DNA of 64,000 nucleotides from Brugia malayi (GCF_000002995.4 NW_025062479.1:6999221-7063220); one strand, 5' to 3'; shown: positions 1-12,483, counted from the stretch's first letter. The notes: generated by a model from the letters alone, not told the origin. Made by a program: numbers and translations.

Positions 1-1970
1 GCGTTGAGAAAATAAAAGAAGTCATGTAAAATTTTGAAGAGTTTGTAGTTTATATTTCAGTGTCTGCTGTGTTGTTACTATAGCGAAGGAACTGTTTAGA
101 GAATCGCAACAAGGACTTCATTTCATCTCCGTTCATCCCCCGATCTTCAAAATTGTTAGTTGAAGTAATATATCGATGTCCACTTTAAAGAGTTTATGTT
201 ATTATATAATAATCACACTATCATCTATAACTCTATAGTTAAATCAAAATGTAGATTTTTGTTGGTTTTTGCCATTTTCTACTTATAATTTATAATGCAT
301 TTCTTTTCTTACGTTTTCCACTAAGTACACATTCCTTAACGACTTTTAATCTACAGTTTTGCGCTAAATTTTATAAAATATAAAATTGTTTTCAGCTTTA
401 AAAATAAAGCTCAGACTTTGTTGTATAGCTGTCATAAGGTACACTCATCCACTACGTTTTATAATATACTCAATGAATGATTTTCAAAATTTGCTGTAAA
501 GAGGACAAAGTACTACTTATCTTTGAAACAATTTGTAGACGTCTGAGACTTCCAACTTCTTGATAACTAACTGTCATAAAGATTAACAACTATAAAAGAA
601 GTCCATCTATTTCATAAACAAAGAAACTTTCGCTTCAATTTTTTGACGGTTGTAATGCAATTTATGCAAAGATGATATCAACTGCAATTTTTATGATAAT
701 CCGTTTGCAACTTATTTATGAAAGGCAACACCTCCGAAATATGCTTATTAAGCTAGTAGAACAGTGTAGATATGAAACGAAGTTTTAATAAGATGTTTAT
801 TCAAGTTTTCAAAACATTTCATTCGTCGGTGCACTTTAAATACTCTTCATTCTATTTATAACTAATACAGCAAGCTATCACGTACTCTTAAATTTTTATC
901 TAGCTCAGATATCTCTTTTTTATCTCCTAATTGCAACATTTGTCTATTCGATTTCAATTACATCGCTTCAATCCATTAACAAAAAAGTAGCAAAGCCTGC
1001 AACTTGAACTTATTACAGAATTATGAAATTAAGGTTCCAGTTATGAAGATATTACTACAAGTTTCAAACACGAAAAAATCAACCCAACCTTTCCCAAGAA
1101 TAGCTAAGCCCACTAAAGAATTTCACAATCCCACCTCATCTCATGAATTAGAAGTCATACTTAGATTTGTACAGGAATAAACTCATGAATCAAAAAAAGC
1201 TTCATTTTAGGAAAGTCACCAGGTGGTCTGATCCCCTAGATCCTATAAGTGGTGAAAATAATTGAGTAGAAGACTAAATATCTACTTAGTGATCCTGTGC
1301 ATTTCTAAAAAGTTCTTGACAACGTGTTGAATTTCTAGATTATGAAGGTAAAAAGGATCAATACTGGAAGGCACGAAAATTTTCAAATAACAACAGGCGA
1401 TAATCCATTATTTTCTTGAATATGTTTGAGGCAAAATAACCCACCCTAAAAGTTAAATAACACTTGTTCGGGTGAGCATTAATTTCAAATGATAGGACTA
1501 CCTATTACGAAAATCAATATTTTGGGTTTTCTCTAGACATTTGCAACATCTCTAAAAGTCAGGTTTATTTTAAATATATGGATAACAGTTAAACTATGAT
1601 TTGAAGATTACTAAAACTGAAAAAAAAAAAAAAAAAACTGTTATTCGTACCGATCAAAGAATTTTATTAGTAAATGGAATAAAATTGTTTTTCCTGGAAA
1701 TACTGCAGAAATACTAAAATAAAGCATTCACTGCTGATGAAGCAATTCATAAAACCCAGAATTACAATGAAACTTTTTAAAACCAGTTTTATTTGACTAG
1801 TCGTCTATATTTACATTTTATCAAAAATCCGTGAAAATATCAAAAATATGTCAATGAAATGCTTGGCTGAAAATCATAGGGGGATTGAATGGCTTTATAG
1901 ATAATAAAAATATGCTGGGACAGTTTTTTTTTCACAAAAAAAAATAATAAGAACACTACTGCTTCTCACA
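1..1970. other. No gene seen (intergenic)
   Basis: AT-rich DNA without a convincing coding exon on either strand. It contains an A-tract at about 1620-1638. TTTATT at about 1786 would read AATAAA on the minus strand and could serve the 3' end of the cysteine-module gene that ends at 1971. Confidence 0.6.
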
Positions 1971-4900
1971 CTAGGCACCACCTGTTGGACATCCATGGCT
2001 ACGTTCACCAGGTTGACACTTACAATCTCGATCTTTCATTCGTCGTTCCGTGATATCTCGCCCATCTCGATCTTTTCCGATCACGCACAAACATCCTTGA
2101 ATTTCCAGAATTAACAAAACATTTGCATCGAAATTTGTGACCATGTCGTTGTGATTAAACTGGAGAGTTAGACGAACAAAGCAAATTGCTAATGTTTTTC
2201 ATCTGATTAAAAATTTATTTTTTGGAAGTCTGAAGTTGAAAGTTGTACTTACCCTTAGGTCTCGGAAAGCATCCTTCTTTGAGTCCTTTAAATTTTTCAT
2301 TTAACTCATTAATGACGGCACGATAATTTGCTTGAGCCCGTTCTCGAACTGGATCACGAGCATTTTGCGGTGGCTGTTCGTTAGCTGTTCTTTTAGTCTT
2401 CTAACAAACAACAAAATACATAAGAGTTCAATGTGGAGAGTTAAGTATTAATTGTTGGAATTAAATAGTGTTATTTAAGATGTGGTTAAAATCTTGAGAA
2501 TTTTTGCTGCAATATACTGCAATATTGAATATTTGAAATAAGAAATTTAATGTTTATTGCAAACTCTCAAGACGACTTTAAATCTGATGATCGGAAACAG
2601 TGGTGAAATTTCAGCGAAAATAGTCTCAAAGATATTTCGATTAAATGGATGAATATGCATTACTTTTAAGATAAATAGGGATGTAGGAAAAGGATTTAGT
2701 GTACTGGTGTTTAGAAATTGGATAGCTATCGAATGAAAACTAATTGCAGATCAACTTGCTGGTAAGGAGGAATACAAATGAAAAAATAAAAATAGTGGTA
2801 GAGGTATTTAAAAGAATTATATTGTATGCATTAAAAATAATAAAAATATGGTATGAAGTGTGTAGCGAAATATCCGAACCGTTAAAAAAGAGATGAATTT
2901 ATCAATTGTGCTTATAGCATCAAGAACTATTAATTGAAATAATTTTTAGAATTTGGGAACTTTCGCTAGAACTGTTGCAGCTTACGTGGGAGGTACTTTT
3001 AAAAAGAAACTTTAATAGTATAATAATGTCAAACGTTAATGAATGCAAACTGCGAATTGTTTAAAACTGAATAATTTTTCCAAATCTATTTTTTAATTTA
3101 ACATAAACATCCTTTATCAAAGCCAAGAATTGAGATGGATTAATAGAATGATAAATTTGGTCTAACCACAAATGTCTGTTATTAGTAGATAAAGATTATA
3201 ATTTAAGCATATAGCAAACAAGTAGAACTCTTGTTATTGGTCTAGTTTGCATTTTTTCTAGAGAAATACAAACAGCTTTGAAATTTTCGGAATGCACTCG
3301 AAAATTCCATAGAGATATTTTTACTGACTCCTACTATATAATTTCAGCTTCAATAGGAAGTTTAGAGCATACCTGCGAAAATTTGCAATGCACCCCATCA
3401 TCGTATTTCTTCATCACTTCATTACCAACTGCATCTCTTTCAGTGCACATACAACCCCCAGATGGTAACGGGAAGCAGTCTTGCTTGTAATTACCATATC
3501 GATCTTTGATCTCCTCATTCAGCTGTTTTTTATTATGCACTGTTTGTGCTAAAATTTGATTTTCTAAAAGTTCAGAAAATGCAAGCTTTAATGTTTCTCA
3601 ATAATTCAATTAACTGATGGCTGCATCAGACAACTTGCAAAAAACGGTTGATTTATGCAGCTTTTTGATAAAATTTGTCATGACTATGCTTAAACAATAT
3701 TTTATCAATTGCTTGTCCATTCTTGATAAAGAACAAATGATGAACCAAATTCCGAACCTAAAGGAGGTTTAATCTATATGTCAATAAAGTTTTGAATCAT
3801 AGGATACTAATTCGGGCAGATTATTCAAATTTTTGTTAATTTTAGACTTTGCTTTTTTGTCATAGCAGTGATTTTATATAGTCAGAAAATATGAATACGA
3901 TTTTCCCATGACTGCTTTTTACACTTTTCCTACTTTTAAAAAGATGAAAGCAGAATGCAATGCTCTGCAGAATGCATACAACTGCAAACTAATTTCGAAA
4001 TGTGTAAAGATGATATTTTACATTGTATCATTCCCTATCATACACAAACTATGGAGACTTGAAAATCATATCAAAATAAGTTACAAATAAGCTAGAATTA
4101 CACTGAGTTAGAAATGATTCAAATCACTATCGCAATCAAAGCAGGTGTCTGATGTGTGCAGGATATGCTTAACATATTAACTTCCTGTTGTGTATCACAC
4201 TGTTTGGACTGAATTGTATTGATATCATTTTAGTTGTTGCTGTTGTAATAATCTCGACAAGATTATTTAAAGAGTTCCGACAAAAAGATAATATAAGCAC
4301 TTCCTGTTAATTAATTGGCTTCACTCGAAACTTTCTGAATCTTCATTACACTGTAATGACTTTCAGCCAATTTTTCAAAGCGAATGGATGCCTCTCAGAA
4401 TTTTCCCGAGGATTTCAAATATTTAATAGCAAATATTACCTGCAATATCCAACCTGCACTGTTCACTGGAATCGTAATTTTCGACAGTTTCTACACCGTC
4501 CCCTTGTTTAACAGTACATGCACATCCACCACTTGGTCGTGGGAAACAGTTCTCCCGCAAATTGTTGTGCATTTTTTGTAATATTGCTGCCGTATCACGT
4601 CTTATGACTCTTACACTTGTCATCTCAAAAAGTAGTTCTGTCAAAAGAGGTTATTACAGAAGTATGATTTTAGTCAATAGATATTTCCAATAATGACTAT
4701 TGAGTGTCAGTTTATTCTGCTTACCAATTTGTTTATAACAAGAAAACAATTGAGACTACTACCTTTCTGATTTCTAGAAATCTATATTTAATCGACAAGT
4801 AAATTTAGAATCGGGAAAAATAGCGAACCGTTGGTATGGTATAAATGAAGGAACAAAAGATGAATGCGGAAAGAAACATCGTGTTGAGAATTGAAGGCAT

Positions 4901-6411
4901 TTTTGCATCCTTTGAGTTTCTTTTATAAAAATTGAAAACACTGGGAGGAGAAAGATGCTCTCAGCATTGCACCAACTGTCCTCCAGTTGTTCTTACAATG
5001 GGTGCTGATAATTGCATCCCCATTTATTTATTTTCCACACTGAACTTTCAGATCAAACTCGATATGACAATAAAATCCGCAAGCAGTTTCTGAGCTTCTG
5101 CTTCCTATCCTTCAAATTTCAAGGAAGTACGTGACACAACAGAATATCATCAATAACACCATTAGTATGACTCATTACTAATTTCAAATAACACTATTAC
5201 TGCTAATCTCTTTCTCGAAATCTGATATTTGATTTCTGTTGCATACCGCTGATAATCCAACTTTGTTGTAAGCTTATCGCAAAAGTGCAATCTAATGACG
5301 ACGATATCACAGACGACTCAAAAAAAAAAAAAAAAAAAACATTGCTTCGAAGGTAACTCACACTTACTTTAAGGAAATCCTACCTTGAATTGTTTCCAAT
5401 GTATGGAGAATACTGGATCCTTTCTGTATGACCTGAAAACTTTTATAAAATTTAAATTTCGCATGCAAACAGTTCTGATTTCGACCGTGGTCGAGAATAA
5501 TGATCCAAGTTTCATAGCTGATCCGAGCAAGGTTTTATTCAAACTCCACGGTTACTTTCATTATCATCTTTCGACAGGTAAATCAACTCTATCAAACTTT
5601 CAGCTTTATTGAAGAAATTAAACAATAGCCTAGGCAACTTAATACTCAAAAAGTTAGGTTAGTTGCATATGTTCTGGACCTTAATCGAACCGCTATTATT
5701 CTCAGACGAGTTCCATGGTAAGAAGTGCTCTAAATTTTTGGGAAAAAAGTAATCAAATCCAATGAAATAAGCATGCTTCTAAACTAATAAGCATTCTGTC
5801 TACTCAATTTATTACCAATTAATTACCAATGACTTATTTCCTTAATATCAAAACATCAATTAACCTGGCAGGGTACTTTTTAAATAGGTTATAATATAGA
5901 GATACTTCATCTGTTAGTTAAGAATGCTACATAAATTCCTACAACATCAGTATTCTCTTAAAATGAAATCTGACAACTGGTAAATTCGTGTTAAATGTTA
6001 ATTTCCCACAATTTTCAATCAAATCAATCCTTATGATAAAGATAATGACGTTCAGCGATCCATTTCAATAAAACTGCTTAATTGTTGAATGCAGAAAATT
6101 TGTACTAGAAATGGAGAGATTGTAAACAAAGGCGGTGGAGGAAGTGATCGTTGGTATAAGATGACTGTTGAACATAGAAAGTATTTATTCGTTTAAAAAA
6201 AAGTGTAGAGAAATTCGCTAGTATGCCAGTGAAGTATTGGAGATCATGTTTTCAGACCTTGGAGAATTTCTGGTGGTGAATTCCAGTTAATGAAACGGAA
6301 GTAATTAACTACTCCAGTGTGAAAAGACAACGACATGATGTTGTCTGAAGTTGCAACAGCTTGAAACAAAAATACGCAATTAATAGAAAGTGAAAGAATG
6401 ACCTGTAGCAT
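1971..6411 (-). CDS. Secreted three-module cysteine-rich protein, unknown function
   Basis: Five-exon model on the minus strand: 6411-6258, 4637-4440, 3548-3373, 2400-2253, 2095-1971. All phases close, giving about 266 residues. Exon 1 starts 15 bases after an unpaired acceptor (TTTAG), consistent with trans-splicing, and encodes a signal peptide (MLQVILSLSINCVFLFQAVA). Exons 2 and 3 each encode one module of the form C-F-P-x-P-S-G-G-C-x-C, then about 20 residues, then C-K/R. The third module is split over exons 4 and 5 (GCFPRPKGGCLC) and ends in a Cys/Gly-rich tail (CKCQPGERSHGC). The last acceptor is AAG. Exon 1 is joined over a 1.6 kb intron on phase alone, so it is the least certain part. 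I do not recognise the family. The spacing is not that of EGF or Kunitz domains and only loosely recalls thyroglobulin type-1. An extracellular or cuticle role is inference. Confidence 0.7.
4641..6257. other. Long first intron of the cysteine-module gene, nothing else seen
   Basis: No further copy of the C-F-P-x-P module is visible in this interval on the minus strand. It contains an A-tract at about 5320-5339. Confidence 0.45.
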
Positions 6412-7199
6412 GCTGCTCGCCTAATACTAAAGATGCATGCATTACTTGCATGCACTTCTGCTTCGCCTTCTTTAATTTTGTTCATCCTCCATGTCCATGT
6501 CATTATTGACCCTTTCTGTGTTTTTGTCCCTATCCCACCTTTATTCAAACATTTCGGTATGCGCGTTCGTCGCACTTCATAGTCACACAGCATTCTCTTT
6601 CTATCTCTTCCTTTCTTTCCTTTTTCCTCTTACTCTTTACGTGGCAATAGATTATCGAAACCAGAATTTCTCTATACATGTAAAAAGAACGTGTCGAAGT
6701 GAGAACGTAAGAGATGTGCAGTGCAGCGGGGACGGAAGGTCACTTGTAAGCCAATCGCTTCCCCGTGTAGCGCTTCATACCAATCTGCATTTATCTTGCT
6801 TACACGTACTACAAATCTATTAGTGACTTGTTGATACGTGAAGTGGACTGTTTCTTGTTGCTTCCTCGCGTCGTTGTTGTTTTATTGTCACTGCTACTAC
6901 GTGGTACATCGATAAGAACTATATTCACTCATCGTGTTCGCTAGATACATTTGTCTATCCATGAAGCAACCAACCACTTCCAGACTTGTCATTAAACACT
7001 CATTTATGTCACTCTCAGTGTTCTGCTCATTGTGTTTGTTACTAGTTCAAAGGCCATCATCCATTGCCTACTTACCAACTTATTTCTACAGATATAAACC
7101 AAACCATCTCTCTGAGTCATCGTCCTTTGTTTTTGTTTCCTACTGTATTTGACTCTTTGACTTCCTTATTCGTATTGTAGAAATCATCGCTGTTATATT
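6412..7199. promoter_or_regulatory. Probable shared divergent promoter region
   Basis: A 788 bp gap separates the divergent start codons of the cysteine-module gene (minus) and the Rab gene (plus). Both starts follow an unpaired 3' splice site: TTTAG at 6428-6427 on the minus strand, and TTGTAG ending at 7180 on the plus strand, 19 bases before the Rab ATG. Open frames here are AT-rich and lack family resemblance. The regulatory role is inferred from position only. Confidence 0.35.
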
Positions 7200-9269
7200 A
7201 TGAGTTACAATTATTTATTCAAAATCGTTATTGTTGGCGACCATAACTGTGGAAAGTCATGTATTTTGCTACGCTTTGCTGAAAATTCATTTCGCCAGGA
7301 TCACATTACTACGCTTGGTGTTGATTTCAAACTGAAAACAGTCAAACTTGGTCGTGATAAAATCCGGCTAGAGTTGTGGGATACAGCTGGTACTCTATTG
7401 TCATATTCTAATTTCATTCACCTAATTTAGCATTTCTTTTCACGCGGTAACTAAGCAGCTGCAATTCACATCTTTACTGCATTGTGAGTATCGCATTCAC
7501 TAAATAAGAATAGAAAGGGTTCTCGGTTCAACCAACCTAATTCAAGCACTGAGTTCAAAAGCTTTAAAAGAATTAAAAAATTTTCCTCTTTCAATATATA
7601 TACACCGATTTTAGATTTATGCTTCAAGTTCCTTGCATGCTGAATTAAACAGAGTAAGCTGATAAAAATGATATATATGACAGAAATAGGAGGTAACTAG
7701 CGTAGAATTATTTTTTGCATACTTCTTACGACTCTTATAACTTAAAATTCTGCTTACAATGTGTCCTTCAAATATGGTTTTATTCACCGTTTCTCGCATC
7801 GTTGACAATACATATGCACTAAATAACCAAACACTTGTGTTGATTACAAAAACTAAGATTAAATTAAATGAATGGAATTAAACTCTAGTGAGAAATACTT
7901 TTAGAAATAATTGGTAGTTTTGAAATTTTTTCAGGAATGGAACGGTATAGAACAATTTATAACTCATACTACCATTCAGCACATGGAGTAATGTGTGTTT
8001 ATGATTTGACAGACGAACGATCCTTTGATAATTTGCGTAATTATTGGTTAAAGGTAAACTTTATGGAAGAAAATAGTTTGGTGAATCATTTTCTACAAAC
8101 AAATGTATTACAAATCTTTCTGAAGTCGAGTTTTCTTACTTGAAAATTTTTTTATTTAATGATTCCCTCGTTGAAATTTAGTAAGTTTCTGAGAAAATTG
8201 TTCGATACGTCGATAAAAAACAAATGTCACGTGATTCTGCTTACTATTAATATGTCCTCAGTTTTATATGACGTATGTTGACAATTGAATTCTAATTTTA
8301 TACTCACTTGATTTTACGGCTTCTGTTGCAGCGAAGTTCCATTACTTACTGCTATGGCGTTTATTCTGGTAGTTATGAAAAAGCATCTAATGGGATTTGT
8401 GTAGTTATTACAGAATTTGCAACCGAAGGAGCGATTGTTTGTTATTTGTTTTGCTCATTGAAACATTATAGGAAATTCGACTGCACGCGCCATCAAATGC
8501 TGTGCTAATGCTAATTGGAAACAAAGCTGATTTAGAAGACAAAAGAATGGTTAATTTTGAACGCGCTGAACGCCTCGCTAACGAGCTTGGAGTCTCTCTT
8601 TATGAAGTTTTTCTTTTTTAATAGATTTACTGACATGCTGATGGAAACTCCAGTGCACAAAATAACTGTTAGCTAGCAAATGAAGATTTCAATTTCTTTA
8701 TGCCACTTTTGGACGATCAAATGTTAGGGGCGGTAAGAAGCAAGAAATGCGAACTGTGGATAGAAAGTAATAACCGCTTGTTCTTTTATGTGCTAATTCT
8801 ATGTATGCATTGAGAATAACATTCTTTGGGAAATATTAAATATTAAGATATAGCCTAGGACAAGTTCTGAAATAACTCTGCGTGATATGCGGTAGTATTC
8901 CAATGAGACTGAGAAAAGTATAAGACCAGATCATTAGTGCAGTAGATAGTGGATGCAATTTTCTTTGCTAGTGTTCCCTTTTAAGCAACCATTAAACGCT
9001 AAGCTAGTGTGGCGAAAAATATTCGGGAATGCAAGCATTTAAATAATTTACAGGTGAGCGCGAAGACAGGTATTAATTGTGATGATGCATTCCATAATTT
9101 GGCAGCAGCAATGCGTGACCGCCTTTTGGTATCCAGCATGCATTCCGATGCAGAAGATAGCGACCACCTTGGTTCTGCTTTTCATGTTGATGGTGTTACT
9201 CTTCCCGACAAGAGCTCATCATTTTTGCCATCATGTTGTTCTTCGGTAGCACAGCCAACATTTGTTTAA
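7200..9269 (+). CDS. Divergent Rab-family small GTPase lacking the catalytic Gln
   Basis: Exons 7200-7389, 7935-8053, 8472-8606, 9054-9269 give 219 residues, the usual Rab length. Visible motifs: P-loop GDHNCGKS (13-20), switch I around TTLGVDFK, WDTAG (60-64), NKAD (120-123), SAK (150-152). The Rab signature YDLTDERSFDNLRNYW places it nearest the Rab1/8/10/35 group, so a role in membrane traffic is expected. Two oddities are directly visible. The residue after DTAG is Met65 where nearly all Rabs have the catalytic Gln. The paired cysteines (209-210) are followed by nine more residues (SSVAQPTFV) instead of ending the protein. The P-loop is also unusual, with His-Asn in place of the common Ser-Gly. 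Slow GTP hydrolysis and altered prenylation are inferences. A trans-splice-type acceptor ends at 7180. Confidence 0.88.
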
Positions 9270-10951
9270 TTAGTTTTCGTTAGACCATCTATTCATATTG
9301 TTACTGGAATGTTTATGTTAGTAGCATTGTGTCCTCTTAACTCACGTTTATCAGAAGGAAACTTCAGTCTAATAAAAAATCAAACAAGCAGTGTCTTTAG
9401 TTTGGTACACCTCCATCACCCAGAATCTGTAGAAAAATCACTTGATGGAACTTCATAATTTGTAGTTATAAAAAAGATAATTTTACATATACTGCTGAAA
9501 ACGAAAAAAAAGAAAAGAGACTGCGTGTATAGCAAGCAAAAGTTTATGAAACCGTTTTATTGGAGAATGATTATTTTTGCTCAAACTTTGATAAATGCTC
9601 CAAACAAAAAATTGTTTATCCAGCCTTTTTTTTTTTCCTACTTCTTACAGAAAGATAGTCATAGCTCTGAAAGAAATGCATTATGAATGATGTTTTAATA
9701 AGTATTGTTATGGACAGCACAGTTTAATGCACTCAGTATTTTTATTCAGTATTGTGATATAAATGTGTTCAGTATTGATACTTTGAGGAAAGTGCGTTGA
9801 TTGGCATAACAGTAATATCAACTTTGGAAGATAAACTGCGTGAATTTGCATGAGATACGTTAGAGTATATACAGAATGAAACGGCATGCACAATACTTTT
9901 ATTATGCTTGTAACCCACTGCTGGAGCTGTTCAGGACTGTGTACTTTTCTGACTTTGAAGGTGAGTGGAAGCCAAGAAGTGCTGAGCGTTGATTAAACAA
10001 CCAATGAACTGTAGCTTATTTATGAGAATGGGATCCTCCTATAAAACAAAACGAGTATGACGTGATTACAACACAACGTGAATGAATATAATAGTGCTGA
10101 AACTTACTGTTATGAGTTCCAGGAACTGAAGTTATACCGTCAGCACTTCACATTTTTACAAGCAAATAAATTAGTTTAATAAGCAGCACTGCACAGAGAT
10201 GGGATTTTGCATCCTTTCAAAATTACAGATAGACAAATGAGGGGAGATGTCGCTTTCTGTGATTAGCTGTTGAATCTATTTTGAAATTTCTAGCTGATGT
10301 ATGAGGGGTAGCTGACCAAGTTAAAGCAAACCGTTAAGGTGGGGAGAGCAAGCACGAGAGTTTGAATATAGCAGTGTGACCTTACCTGCCATGCAGGCTG
10401 AAGTCGGGCCTCTTTACCATATGTAGTGCACCTTGAAAACGTTAGTTCCTGTCTTTCTTCTCACAGACGATCATATATTATCCGATATTCCGATATGTAT
10501 TGAGTCTATGCTACCAGGGCCGCATGAAAATATTGGAAATGTGATAAACCAAGTGGTGGTGGTCTAGAGTAAAGTTTGTTTGATTTTAAGTTGCTGGTTG
10601 GTTGCATGTCGGAAAGGGCAGGTTTTGCAAAAGTTTAGTTCCGGTCCGATGTAAAAATAGCGTGCTATTATGTATTATGCGTAGAGAAACTAAAGGAAAG
10701 ATCCAGAAGTAAGCTGAGTAATTACAGTGTCTGTCAGATTTTTATAACTTGAAGAGATTGCAGTGTGAAGATCATTTGTTTTCGTAAACTACTTGATAAT
10801 TTGTTGGCCATTTTATTTGAGGTTTTCGAAAGTCTCCTATATTTTATTTAAAATTATGGTAATCGTTGGTATTTGCAAACCTTGACACCACGTAATATTG
10901 AACCTTTCATAACCGGACGAATTTCAGATTGCTTGAAATTTGCTTCCACTG
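9270..10951. other. Intergenic, no gene seen
   Basis: Rab 3' UTR and spacer before arl-1. AATAAA at 9371-9376, about 100 bp after the Rab stop, is a likely poly(A) signal. An unpaired TTTCAG ending at 10927 lies 24 bases before the arl-1 ATG and is the probable leader acceptor. I see no coding exon between them. Confidence 0.55.
9371..9376 (+). terminator. Poly(A) signal of the Rab gene
   Basis: Canonical AATAAA about 100 bases after the stop codon at 9267-9269. Confidence 0.5.
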
Positions 10952-12483
10952 ATGGGTGAGTTCTTTTTCATGTTATGGTTATCGTCTTCTCATACATACA
11001 AACTGTAGTAATTGAAGCGGTGAAAATAAAACCCTTACCGAAGTACACTCCTAAAGTACAACAGCTGTTTAGTTATTTTAGGAGGAGTGTTGAGCTATTT
11101 CCGTAGCTTATTTGGACAGAAAGAGTTGAGAATTTTAATATTGGGTCTAGATGGCGCTGGAAAAACAACTATATTGTACAGACTTCAGGTACTTTTATAT
11201 CTATTATTCATAATAAAATCGTTATTCATAACAAAGATCTGGTGACTTAAGGATCGAAGTTAGGAACATATTAGTTGTTTGTTGTTTTTATATTTGCAGG
11301 TAGGCGAGGTTGTGACGACGATCCCAACTATAGGTTTCAATGTGGAACAAGTTATTTATAAGAATCTTAAATTTCAGGTACATTCTTTGTAGGAAGACAA
11401 TATTTTGTAACACTTCTTATTAAAATCAAGCAGTAGTTAGCGATTACATGTTCTGGTTTTCAAGCGATTACATGTTCTGGTATTCAAGTTTCACTTTAAA
11501 TAGCTGTTCTACTCTATTTAGAAAAATTGTTTTGGGACATGTACTACAGTAAACTGAAATCTAAACTGGAGGATAACAGTTGAATGTTCCTCAGAATCTC
11601 AGTGATTTATCTGTTTTACCTCATAAAATTAGTCTAGGTGCGTTTAGCAAAAATTTATTACGTTTAGGACGTAATAGATTTTTGCTAAACGGAGCACTCA
11701 CATAATGCAATGCATTATAGGTATGGGATCTTGGTGGTCAGACATCAATTCGTCCATATTGGAGGTGTTACTATTCGAACACTGATGCTATAATATATGT
11801 TGTCGATTCAGCAGATAAAGACAGAATCGGCATTTCGAAGCAGGAACTGGTATCAATGTTAGAGGTCTGAGATGTTTAACCTTGGCATCGCACGAAGTAC
11901 ACCACGGGTAGTTCAAGTTTCCTATAACCCTTTGGTTGAGAAAACCGAGTGAGCCCCAACACAGCTGTTAACGCCGAACAGATCTTATCTGAAATTAAAT
12001 TTAAAATGCGTGAGCCATAAACCGTAAATGGCTTTCACCATGTTGATTCTGACTTCCGTTCTAATTTATAGATCTTATTGAAGCCTGGTATATTTATAAG
12101 TTTTCAAGTACTTCCACTGTAAGCGCAGAACTGAAAGTACAAAATTTCTGGTTGTGTTGCAGGAAGAAGAATTGAAAAGTGCTGTCCTAATGGTTTTAGC
12201 AAATAAGCAGGATATTCCTAATTCCCTTTCTTTGGCTGATGTGCATCGTAGCTTAGGATTGGATGCTCTTCGAACGAGAACCTTTCAGATTTTCAAAACG
12301 TCAGCGACAAAAGGCGAAGGACTGGATGAGGCAATGGAATGGTATGCAACATTTTTATTTCGAACAGAGACTGATAAACATAAACTAAGCAATTAATGCA
12401 AACATTTTAAAACATAATAGCAAATAATATATTGCTTTAAGAGTTCTTGCAGGTTATCGAACAATTTGCAGCAAAGGAAATAG
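10952..12483 (+). CDS. arl-1: ARL1 Arf-like GTPase
   Basis: Six exons: 10952-10955, 11082-11188, 11300-11377, 11721-11864, 12163-12341, 12453-12483, giving exactly 180 residues, the family length. The first exon holds only ATG plus one base; joining it restores MGGVLSYF, with the myristoylatable Gly2. Motifs: [10 protein letters not shown]-loop, switch [35 protein letters not shown], and the ARL1-type end [11 protein letters not shown] from the tiny last exon. In other animals ARL1 sits on the trans-Golgi and recruits GRIP-domain golgins. Intron 3 carries a 24 bp tandem duplication and a long hairpin. Reading past the exon 5 donor gives a false C-terminus ending at 12396. The gene is tail-to-tail with the DHHC gene, 160 bp apart. 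Confidence 0.96.
11440..11487. repeat. 24 bp tandem duplication in arl-1 intron 3
   Basis: GCGATTACATGTTCTGG plus seven bases occurs twice back to back (11440-11463 and 11464-11487) with one mismatch. Confidence 0.9.
11638..11697. repeat. 60-base hairpin in arl-1 intron 3
   Basis: The left arm (11638-11663) and right arm (11669-11697) are inverted copies. The core is CGTTTAGCAAAAAT, continuing to ATTACGT. The loop has five bases, there is one 3-base bulge, and the one mismatch would be G-U in RNA. It could be a foldback element remnant or a small-RNA precursor. Confidence 0.85.
12354..12359 (-). terminator. Possible poly(A) signal of the DHHC gene
   Basis: TTTATT on the plus strand reads AATAAA on minus, 285 bases past the DHHC stop. 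It lies inside arl-1 intron 5, so the two 3' ends would overlap in antisense. I saw no nearer AATAAA, but variant signals are not excluded. Confidence 0.3.

Noticed and set aside
6491..6823. 110-codon open frame on plus in the divergent promoter region
   Set aside because: Composition unlike the coding exons here, no homology, and it overlaps the first exon region of the minus-strand gene and its leader site.
12342..12396. Alternative ARL1 C-terminus read through the exon 5 donor
   Set aside because: The small exon at 12453-12483 restores the conserved [11 protein letters not shown] end and the exact 180-residue length.
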